Below, piece by piece: positions 25,283-32,576 of a stretch of 64,000 bases of DNA (positions are counted from its first letter, which is position 1; each line of letters begins with the position of its first letter). The notes beneath the pieces were generated by a model. The model had not been told where the DNA came from and did not search any database. It saw only the letters and a list, made by a program, of their open reading frames with translations. The position numbers and the translations under genes were made by a program. Location: the NCBI GenBank assembly GCA_913063375.1, contig CAJXXR010000016.1:1-64000 (forward strand). Reading direction: 5' to 3'. The stretch is from an uncultured Flavobacteriales bacterium (lineage in GTDB: Bacteria > Bacteroidota > Bacteroidia > Flavobacteriales > CAJXXR01).

Positions 25283-26338
25283 ATGTTTGAGAATAAAGAA
25301 CAAAGTAAAACCCCAATTACAGATTTAGGGGAATTCGGTTTGATTAAACATCTAACGAATGCTAATAAGAAAGTAAATGCAACAACCGTAATGGCGGTTG
25401 GTGATGATGCTGCGGTTATAGAGAACACCCAAGAGCAGACTTTGATTTCTACGGACATGTTGGTAGAAGGGGTGCATTTTGACTTGGCGTATGCTCCATT
25501 AAAACATCTTGGGTATAAGGCTGTGGCGGTAAATCTATCGGATATATGTGCCATGAATGCAATTCCATCTCAAATAACTGTATCTCTTGCGTTATCTAAT
25601 AGGTTTACTGTTGAAGCTATAGAAGAGTTATATAAAGGAATTTACCTTGCTTGTGATACTTACGGAGTAGATCTAGTTGGTGGAGATACCACTAGCTCAA
25701 ATGCAGGGCTTGTAATAAGTGTGTCTGTTATAGGGCAAGCGAAAGCTGAGGATGTTTGTTATAGACATATGGCAAAAGAGAAAGACTTAATAGTTGTTTC
25801 TGGAGATCTAGGTGCTGCATATATCGGACTTCAGTTGCTACAGAGGGAAAAGGCTGTATTTGAAGTGAACCCTAATATGCAACCTGAACTGGAAGAGAGA
25901 CATTCATATATGTTGGAAAGACAGTTGAAGCCGGAAGCTAGAAAAGATATAGTAGAGCTGTTGAAAAAGATGGATCTAAAACCGAGTGCTATGATAGATA
26001 TTTCTGATGGTTTGTCTTCAGAAGTACTTCATTTATGTGAAGATTCAAGTTTAGGTTGCAGAATCTATGAAAATAAACTTCCAATAGACCCACAGGTTGT
26101 AAATACAGCTGAAGAATTCAGTATGCATCCAAGTACCTGTGCTTTAAATGGAGGGGAAGATTACGAATTACTCTTTACCATTTCTATGGAAGATTTCGAT
26201 AAGATAAAAGGGAATCCAAACATGACCGTAATAGGGCATATGACCGCAAAGGAGGATGGCGCTAATTTAGTCAGTTCTTCTGGAGACATGCTTCCATTGA
26301 CCGCTCAAGGTTGGAGTTCAATAGAGAAAACAGAATAA
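25283..26338 (+). CDS. thiL: Thiamine-monophosphate kinase
   Basis: Phosphorylates thiamine monophosphate to the active cofactor thiamine pyrophosphate. The PurM-like fold is seen in GDDAAVI near the N-terminus, STDMLVEGVHFDL, and NLSDICAMNA. LVGGDTTSS and MIDISDGLSSE are further active-site blocks. ALNGGEDYELLFT near the C-terminus is diagnostic. Length 351 aa. It is monocistronic with its own promoter. No other thiamine biosynthesis genes are nearby. Confidence 0.96.
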   Translation: MFENKEQSKTPITDLGEFGLIKHLTNANKKVNATTVMAVGDDAAVIENTQEQTLISTDMLVEGVHFDLAYAPLKHLGYKAVAVNLSDICAMNAIPSQITVSLALSNRFTVEAIEELYKGIYLACDTYGVDLVGGDTTSSNAGLVISVSVIGQAKAEDVCYRHMAKEKDLIVVSGDLGAAYIGLQLLQREKAVFEVNPNMQPELEERHSYMLERQLKPEARKDIVELLKKMDLKPSAMIDISDGLSSEVLHLCEDSSLGCRIYENKLPIDPQVVNTAEEFSMHPSTCALNGGEDYELLFTISMEDFDKIKGNPNMTVIGHMTAKEDGANLVSSSGDMLPLTAQGWSSIEKTE

Positions 26339-26341
26339 TTT

Positions 26342-26380
26342 AAAAGGGCTATTTGGAAGGAATTCTATTTAGCCCTTTTT
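26342..26380. terminator. Terminator between thiL and the histidine kinase
   Basis: AAAAGGGCTA and TAGCCCTTTT form a stem around an 18-nt loop, with a T-tract on the right. It overlaps the last codons of the convergent kinase gene. Confidence 0.7.
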
Positions 26381-27393
26381 AATGAAAATGTAAAAGTAGA
26401 ACCAACTTCAGGTGTGCTTTGAACGTTAATTAAGCCTCCGTGAGCCTCGATTAAATGCTTGACAATTGACAGGCCTAATCCAGTTCCCCCGTCATCTCTA
26501 GACCTTGATTTAGAAACTCTATAGAAACGTTCAAATAATCTTGGGAGGTGTTCTTCTGCTATACCCACGCCATTATCCTTAACTTCTATCAAAACTCGAT
26601 TGTCCATATCCTCAAAGGCAATTTTGACAAATCCTCCATCAACACCATACTTTATTGCGTTGACAAAAAGGTTTACCAAAACCTGCTTGATTTTTTCTGT
26701 GTCACATTCTACGTAAATCGGATAGATTGGTTCCTTTTTAAAAGAAAGAGTAATATTCTTCTTCTTTGCCTTTAGCTCAAGAAGCTCCAATACTTCCCTC
26801 ACAATAGGGACAAGGTCCGTTTTTTGAAGGTCCACTTGTATAGCTTTAGCTTCAAGCTTAGTGATTTGTTCAAGATCTTGAACAATATGAATCATTCTTT
26901 CGACACTCTTATTGGCCCTTTGAAGATACTTTTCATTGATATTGCTATCATACAATGCGCCATCTAGCAAGGTTAGAAGATATCCTTGAATGTTGAAAAT
27001 TGGCGTTTTTAGTTCATGGGAAACATTCCCAATAAATTCTCTTCTAAAAGATTCTCTTTCTCTCAGATCTTCTAATTCACTTTTTGTATCCTTTGCCCAG
27101 GCTTCTACTTGTCCCTCTACTGCAGAAATATTCGTTTCCCTATTGATAACCTCCTTTTGAGTACGATAGATATTCTTATAGATTAATCGAATTCTTTTCT
27201 TGATAAAATTATTAGTGATGTAAAAATATAAGATATACTGGCCAATAGATATGACGAAAGAGAAGGCAATTGTTGCCCAGAGGTGAATAGATATTCCCGT
27301 TAGTTTTTCTAGTACCTGTAATGATATAAAGGAGAGAATTCCCAGTACTAAGGAAATGATAAACCCCAATTCATTTACACTCGAAAATTTCAT
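26365..27393 (-). CDS. Sensor histidine kinase, PhoR-like
   Basis: Membrane sensor kinase of the PhoR/HisKA class. Two N-terminal transmembrane helices (about residues 10-28 and 38-60) enclose almost no periplasmic loop. A coiled linker follows. The phosphorylated histidine is H126 in NVSHELKTPIFNIQGY, and the ATPase domain has NLFVNAIKYG (N box), VKDNGVGI (G1) and GTGLGLSIVKHL (G2). The start overlaps the response regulator stop by 4 bp. The short sensor loop is typical of PhoR proteins, which monitor the state of the Pst transporter. The specific signal is inferred. Confidence 0.93.
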   Translation of the reverse strand: MKFSSVNELGFIISLVLGILSFISLQVLEKLTGISIHLWATIAFSFVISIGQYILYFYITNNFIKKRIRLIYKNIYRTQKEVINRETNISAVEGQVEAWAKDTKSELEDLRERESFRREFIGNVSHELKTPIFNIQGYLLTLLDGALYDSNINEKYLQRANKSVERMIHIVQDLEQITKLEAKAIQVDLQKTDLVPIVREVLELLELKAKKKNITLSFKKEPIYPIYVECDTEKIKQVLVNLFVNAIKYGVDGGFVKIAFEDMDNRVLIEVKDNGVGIAEEHLPRLFERFYRVSKSRSRDDGGTGLGLSIVKHLIEAHGGLINVQSTPEVGSTFTFSLKRAK

Positions 27394-28082
27394 TTTAAAT
27401 CAAATTTATAACCAACACCTTTAATGGTTTTGATATAGCCTTCACCAATCTTTTCTCTAAGTTTTCGAATATGAACATCAATTGTTCTTCCTCCAACTAC
27501 AACATCGTTACCCCAGATATTAGAAAAAATCTCTTCTCTATTGAATACTTTACCTGGCTTTGATGCCATTAGTAGTAAGAGCTCAAATTCCTTTCTTGGT
27601 AATTCAATCTGCTTGTCATCCTTATAAACTAGGTATTGCTCTCTGTCGATCGCTATGTTACCTGCCTTTACAACATTGTCCTTTTTAGCGGAACCATTTT
27701 CGTTTTTCCTTCTTAAAAGGGCTTTTATTCTTGAGACTAGTAATTTCGGTTTAATAGGCTTTGTAATATAGTCATCAGCGCCGGCATCAAATCCAGCAAT
27801 TTGTGAATAGTCTTCACCCCGAGCTGTCAAAAAGGCTATTAGAACATTGTCCATGTCTTCTTTAGCTCTGATCTGTTCACATACCTCAACGCCGTCCATT
27901 CCAGGCATCATAACATCTAACAAAATAAGATGTGGTTTTTCCTTATCGATAAAGGAAAGAGCATCTTTTCCGTTGCTGCAAGTAACTACCTTAAACCCTT
28001 CTTTTCTAAGGTTGTATCCTATGAATTCAAGGATGTCTGGCTCGTCATCAACTAATAGTATTTTGTAATCTTTTGGGTCCAT
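27390..28082 (-). CDS. Response regulator, OmpR/PhoB family
   Basis: DNA-binding response regulator with an N-terminal receiver domain (VDDEPD at 11-16, phospho-acceptor D56 in LLDVMMPGMDG, K108-region TKPIKPK). The C-terminal OmpR-type winged helix ends in GRTIDVHIRKLREKIG and IKTIKGVGYKF. Length 230 aa. It is transcribed with the downstream kinase. The divergent intergenic region contains 11-bp-phased direct repeats, the arrangement used by PhoB-family regulators. A phosphate role is supported by synteny and site architecture, not proven. Confidence 0.93.
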   Translation of the reverse strand: MDPKDYKILLVDDEPDILEFIGYNLRKEGFKVVTCSNGKDALSFIDKEKPHLILLDVMMPGMDGVEVCEQIRAKEDMDNVLIAFLTARGEDYSQIAGFDAGADDYITKPIKPKLLVSRIKALLRRKNENGSAKKDNVVKAGNIAIDREQYLVYKDDKQIELPRKEFELLLLMASKPGKVFNREEIFSNIWGNDVVVGGRTIDVHIRKLREKIGEGYIKTIKGVGYKFDLK

Positions 28083-28136
28083 TTTTATATAGCTTTTCCG
28101 CTAAGTTAAGTGGAATTTACACACAATAGTATCCAA

Positions 28137-28184
28137 TTAACCCAACCTTAACATTGCGGAATGTAATATAACATCCAGTTAACA
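28137..28184. promoter_or_regulatory. Phased direct repeats, candidate Pho-box-like operator
   Basis: TTAACC (28137), TTAACA (28148), ATAACA (28168) and TTAACA (28179) form two pairs, each with exactly 11 bp between starts; the pairs lie 20 bp apart. The last element ends 21 bp before the -7 box of the TonB receptor promoter, the position expected for an activator covering the -33 region. Confidence 0.6.
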
Positions 28185-28205
28185 ATTGACCGCCTTTTGT
28201 GAACG

Positions 28206-28213
28206 TAACTTTG
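28206..28213 (+). promoter_or_regulatory. -7 element for the TonB-dependent receptor
   Basis: TAACTTTG matches TAnnTTTG. The transcript would have a leader of about 70 nt before the ATG at 28292. Confidence 0.55.
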
Positions 28214-28291
28214 CACTGAAATCAAATCAGAGTTCATTCTGAATGATAAATCTAGTGATAATTTACAAAACGGAATCATAAATTAAAAACG

Positions 28292-31078
28292 ATGCACAGG
28301 TTAAAAAGTTTTTTTACAATACTAATGATAGTATGCTATACAGTAGTTATGGCCGAAGGGATTGTAAAAGGAAGAATTACGGACGCAAACAATCGGAATG
28401 AAGGGATTCCATTTGCCAATGTGATAGTTGAAGGAACTGCAATTGGTGGAACAACCGATATAGATGGTAACTTCATATTAAAAGTCGACGAAGGAGTGTA
28501 TACTATTAAGGTTAGTTTTATTGGCTATAAAACGGTGAGCCTGGAAAATATAGTTGTTGAAACCGAAGTTGAAACCGAGATTAATGCAGCGCTGGAAGAA
28601 AGTGCTGAAATTCTTGCCGATGTTGTACTTAGCGCTAAGGTAGATTCTGAATCTGAGTCTACCTTATTGTTAGCTCAAAAGAAATCTGTAGCAGTAATTC
28701 AAAGTATTGGAGCAAAAGAGCTTTCTAAAAAGGGCGTTTCAAATGTTGCCGATGGAGTAACTAAGGTTGTAGGAATCTCTAAGTCCGGCTCGACGAAACA
28801 AATATTTGTACGTGGAATGGGGGACCGTTATAACAATGCCCTATTAAATGGATTGCCAATACCTTCTCCAGATCCAGATTTGAAAATGATTCCATTGGAT
28901 ATCTTCCCTGCTAAGGTTGTAAAACAACTTTCTATAGCGAAGGTGTTTTCTCCACAATATTATGGAGATTTTGCTGGAGCAACGGTAGATATTAAGACAA
29001 AGGACTATCCTGAAAAGAAATTTTGGGAAGTTTCATTTTCCACAAGTGTAAATTCGCAAACGATATTTAAAAATTTCAAAAGGTCCGATGGAGGTTCTCT
29101 TTCTTATTTTGGAATTAACGATGGAAGTCGTTCGTTATCTGATGCGATAAAAAATGATTTCAAATATAGTACGGCAAGAAATGGAAGCTCTAATCCGTTT
29201 TCCACAGGGCTTTCTCCGAATATTTATACTGCCATGCCAAATGTAAGCTTCTCCATAATGGGTGGAGACTTTTTTAAAATGGAAAATGGTAGAGAATTCG
29301 GTTACCTTACTAGTTTGAGTTATAAAAACAACAGTAGTTTCAATGATGGAACTATTCGGAACTATAGAACTCAAGGAAGTACTCGACTAAATTATGAATA
29401 TGATAAATTTAATTTCTCAACGAATTTCACAGGGCTTTTGAATTTGTACACTGGTGTTGCTGATAAATATAAGATTAGATTCAACACACTTTTCATCAAC
29501 GACACTAACGACAGCTATGAGGAGTATTATGGAGTGAATACAGATGCTTTGGATAGAAATATTCTTTCTGTAAGAGCAAGCTATACACAGAACAATGTGT
29601 GGGTAAATCAGTTATTAGCAGATGTTACTATTAATGATAGAATGAGATTGACATCAGGTGTTTCTTATAGCTTAGCTATGAGCCAGATGCCGGATAGAAA
29701 AAGTCTGCTTTATTCAGAAAAGGAAGATGGGTTCTCTATCTACAACCTTAATGATGGCGATAATAATAGATTTTGGTCTGAAATGACAGATCATGAGGTA
29801 TCGGGAAGGGTGAAATTTGACTATGATATTGATAATAGGGCGAACGGAAAGGTAAGAACCAAAGTGTCTGCTGGATTTGATACGAGATCAAAATTCAGAA
29901 AATTTGATTCTTGGCAAGTGAATTACCTTTTTGATAATGCAAATAGCATTTCAACTGCCTATTCTGGTTTGGATGTGGATAATCCTGATGTTTATTATTC
30001 AGATGTGGAATTGGCGGATGGAGGTTTCACACTGAAAGCACTTCCAAACCCCTCTTCGGCTTATGAAGTAGATGCAATTCAAGTCGCTGGTTATGCTAAT
30101 TTCGAACACGACCTTATCCCTGAAATACTTAAATTAAGTATCGGCGTTAGAGCAGAGCAAGGAATCCAAGAGGTGAGGTATAAAAAATTACAAGATTTAT
30201 CGTCCAGCGAATTTAGAGTTGCTGAGCAGAATGATATGAATGTACTTCCAGCTTTAAATGTTCGATATGCAATGAGCGAGAAAAGTAATTTGAGATTTGC
30301 TGTTAGTAAAACAATCACTCGTCCAAAGTTTAAGGAAGTTGCTCCATTCTTATTTAAAGAATTCTTTGGTGGTCAAGAGTTTATTGGAAATCCAGATTTG
30401 ATTGCTGGATCAAATTATAATGTGGATCTTAAGTATGAAATTTTCCCAGAGAAAGGTGGGTTAATTGCATTTACAACATTTGCTAAGTACCTTGAAAACC
30501 CTATTGAGAAAGTATTGAGAGGGGGAACGACCTATACCTATGACAATACCAAGGAGGCTTATATTGCTGGGTTGGAAGCAGAAGTTAGTTTTAAGGTGTA
30601 TAAGAAGTTCTCTATGGGAACAAATGTTTCCTTTCTATATTCTCAAATCAATATGGGAGAGGACAATACCAATCTTAATACAAACCAAGAACGAGCCCTA
30701 CAGGGCGCTTCACCGTTGGTTGTGAATTTCGATATTTCCTATAATTGGAAAAGAACAAGCGGATCTACCAACTTCACCTTGGTATACAATTATGTAAGCG
30801 AAAAGCTATATGCTGCAGGAACTGAAAATGCAGGAGACCAATTTGAACTTGGATTATCAAATTTGAACCTAGTAATTAAGAATAAATTGGCGAAGGATTG
30901 GAGTTTAGACTTCTCCTTGAACAATATCTTGAACCCATATACTAGAATTATTCAGGAAGTATCTTCGGCAGATAATACAGCTAGCGATCCATATAGAGAG
31001 GAGTACAATGGGGACCTTTTGATAAATGAGTATCAAAGAGGAGTCTCACTTGGAGTAGGACTTTCTAAGAAATTCTAA
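28292..31078 (+). CDS. TonB-dependent receptor with carboxypeptidase-like regulatory domain
   Basis: Outer-membrane active transporter. A signal peptide (about residues 1-21) is followed by a CarboxypepD_reg-like domain (about 23-110: GRITDANNRNEGIPFANVIVEG, read in two halves). The plug domain contains VFVRGMGDRYNNALLNG-type sequence (IFVRGMGDRYNNALLNG) at about 173-190. A long beta-barrel runs to the C-terminal aromatic GVSLGVGLSKKF. Length 928 aa. It is divergent from the PhoB-like regulator and is followed by a beta-helix lipoprotein gene. The substrate may be a phosphorus compound, judged only from context. Confidence 0.93.
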   Translation: MHRLKSFFTILMIVCYTVVMAEGIVKGRITDANNRNEGIPFANVIVEGTAIGGTTDIDGNFILKVDEGVYTIKVSFIGYKTVSLENIVVETEVETEINAALEESAEILADVVLSAKVDSESESTLLLAQKKSVAVIQSIGAKELSKKGVSNVADGVTKVVGISKSGSTKQIFVRGMGDRYNNALLNGLPIPSPDPDLKMIPLDIFPAKVVKQLSIAKVFSPQYYGDFAGATVDIKTKDYPEKKFWEVSFSTSVNSQTIFKNFKRSDGGSLSYFGINDGSRSLSDAIKNDFKYSTARNGSSNPFSTGLSPNIYTAMPNVSFSIMGGDFFKMENGREFGYLTSLSYKNNSSFNDGTIRNYRTQGSTRLNYEYDKFNFSTNFTGLLNLYTGVADKYKIRFNTLFINDTNDSYEEYYGVNTDALDRNILSVRASYTQNNVWVNQLLADVTINDRMRLTSGVSYSLAMSQMPDRKSLLYSEKEDGFSIYNLNDGDNNRFWSEMTDHEVSGRVKFDYDIDNRANGKVRTKVSAGFDTRSKFRKFDSWQVNYLFDNANSISTAYSGLDVDNPDVYYSDVELADGGFTLKALPNPSSAYEVDAIQVAGYANFEHDLIPEILKLSIGVRAEQGIQEVRYKKLQDLSSSEFRVAEQNDMNVLPALNVRYAMSEKSNLRFAVSKTITRPKFKEVAPFLFKEFFGGQEFIGNPDLIAGSNYNVDLKYEIFPEKGGLIAFTTFAKYLENPIEKVLRGGTTYTYDNTKEAYIAGLEAEVSFKVYKKFSMGTNVSFLYSQINMGEDNTNLNTNQERALQGASPLVVNFDISYNWKRTSGSTNFTLVYNYVSEKLYAAGTENAGDQFELGLSNLNLVIKNKLAKDWSLDFSLNNILNPYTRIIQEVSSADNTASDPYREEYNGDLLINEYQRGVSLGVGLSKKF

Positions 31079-31104
31079 ATAGATAAAATCATTTTTTTTA
31101 TTAC

Positions 31105-31136
31105 AAAAGGCCGTTACAAATAGTAGCGGCTTTTTT
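31105..31136 (+). terminator. Terminator after the TonB-dependent receptor
   Basis: AAGGCCGTTAC and GTAGCGGCTTT pair with G-U wobbles and are followed by a T-run. The next gene therefore needs its own promoter. Confidence 0.7.
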
Positions 31137-31169
31137 GGGTTTAAGGAAATGTAAAGAGGAGTCTATTAT

Positions 31170-31247
31170 TTAACATGAAGCTAACAAAAACTTAGGGATT
31201 CTGTAACATAGATCACACGATCACTTAACACTTGATGCATTTCTTTG
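31170..31247 (+). promoter_or_regulatory. Second array of 11-bp-phased TTAACA-like repeats plus weak -7 element
   Basis: TTAACA (31170), CTAACA (31181), GTAACA (31203) and TTAACA (31225) all fall on an 11-bp grid; the intermediate grid points 31192 and 31214 carry weaker matches. TTTCTTTG at 31240-31247 is a near-match -7 element. It precedes the beta-helix lipoprotein gene, so this gene and the receptor probably share a regulator. Confidence 0.5.
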
Positions 31248-31268
31248 TAGTGTAAAAAAGAACTAAAA

Positions 31269-32516
31269 ATGAACACAAATAAATTCAAAATGAAAACGTT
31301 AAATTTTCAACCAGTTAGGTTTATAACCCTAGGTCTAATAGCAGGTTTTGTAGCTGTATCCTGTGAAGATGACAAAAAGGAGACTACACCAGGACTTTCA
31401 TCAGAGGCAATAATTTCTGGAGAAATCACAAACAATCGTTTATTGAGTAATGATACAACTTATTTCTTGACAGGAGGCGTACATGTGAAATCCGGTGCTG
31501 TATTAACGATTGATCCAGGTACCGTAATTAAATCAAATCCAGCAGAAGCTTCAGTTGCTTATTTATTAATTGAAAGAGGAGGGAAGTTGATGGCAGATGG
31601 AACAGTATCTCAGCCAATCGTTTTTACTTCAGGTGAAGACGCTCCTTCAAGAGGAGATTGGGGAGGTATTATTATCTGTGGTAAATCACCTATCAATAAA
31701 GGTTTAGAAGCTACTTCGGAAGTAGGAGATGCTCTTTATGGAGGAACCATTGCTAATGATGACTCTGGAATCCTAAGATATTTGAGAGTTGAATATACCG
31801 GTAACGCTATCAGTGATACTAAGGAGCATAATGGATTCTCTTTCAATGGAGTTGGATCAGGTACAATTGTAGACCATGTAGAAGCGTACATGGGCAATGA
31901 TGATGGGTTTGAATTCTTTGGGGGAACCGTTAACGCAAAACACCTAATCTCCTATGGTTCAAAAGATGATTCTTTTGACTGGACCTATGGATGGTCTGGA
32001 AAAGGACAATACTGGTTGGCAATACAAGCAGATGATAAAGGTGACAGAGGAATTGAAGCAGATAACAATGGAGACAACAATGAAGCAGCTCCTTATTCCA
32101 ATCCAGTTCTGTCAAATATTACATTGATAGGCGCAGATGATGCAGAAGATGAAGACAATACAGGCATGCGGCTTAGAGAAGGTACTAAGGGTGAAATTTA
32201 CAATGCAATTGTAACAGGCTTCCCTAAGACCGGAGTGAGAGTATCAGAAGAGGTAACTACAGCTAATATGGTCGCCGGAGAGTTATTTGTTAAGCACTCT
32301 GTAGTATTTGGAAATACTACTAACTTCCAAGATTGTTCTGACTTCGAATCGGATACTACAAATGAAACTTCTTCAGTAAGTTTAACAAACGGTGTAGGAA
32401 CAGTTGTTGGTGGATTTGATGTATCATCATTGGACAATTGGTTTGATGCTACTGATTATAAAGGCGCTGTTCAAGAGTCCGCTAATTGGACTACAGGATG
32501 GTCAATTGGACTATAA
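31269..32516 (+). CDS. Beta-helix-type lipoprotein partner of the TonB receptor
   Basis: A 415-residue lipoprotein (lipobox VAVSC about 33 residues from the first ATG; a start at the second ATG, 31290, gives a better signal length). The mature part looks like a right-handed parallel beta-helix, with a pattern such as GVHVKSGAVLTIDPGTVI and recurrent Gly/Asn/Asp turns (DDGFEFFGGTVNAKHLI). No T9SS tail is present. I recognise the type as a Bacteroidota family often beside TonB receptors but cannot give a proven function. Regulation by the adjacent PhoB-like protein is suggested by the repeats upstream. Confidence 0.8.
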   Translation: MNTNKFKMKTLNFQPVRFITLGLIAGFVAVSCEDDKKETTPGLSSEAIISGEITNNRLLSNDTTYFLTGGVHVKSGAVLTIDPGTVIKSNPAEASVAYLLIERGGKLMADGTVSQPIVFTSGEDAPSRGDWGGIIICGKSPINKGLEATSEVGDALYGGTIANDDSGILRYLRVEYTGNAISDTKEHNGFSFNGVGSGTIVDHVEAYMGNDDGFEFFGGTVNAKHLISYGSKDDSFDWTYGWSGKGQYWLAIQADDKGDRGIEADNNGDNNEAAPYSNPVLSNITLIGADDAEDEDNTGMRLREGTKGEIYNAIVTGFPKTGVRVSEEVTTANMVAGELFVKHSVVFGNTTNFQDCSDFESDTTNETSSVSLTNGVGTVVGGFDVSSLDNWFDATDYKGAVQESANWTTGWSIGL

Positions 32517-32544
32517 TCCAAAACTAGAATAACAATATGGGGTT

Positions 32545-32576
32545 CCCCTCTCAGTCTTTGCTGTGAGGGGATTTTT
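32545..32576. terminator. Terminator after the beta-helix lipoprotein gene
   Basis: CCCCTCTCAG and CTGTGAGGGG pair with one mismatch and are followed by ATTTTT. It ends at the convergent murF-alr stop codon. Confidence 0.75.
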
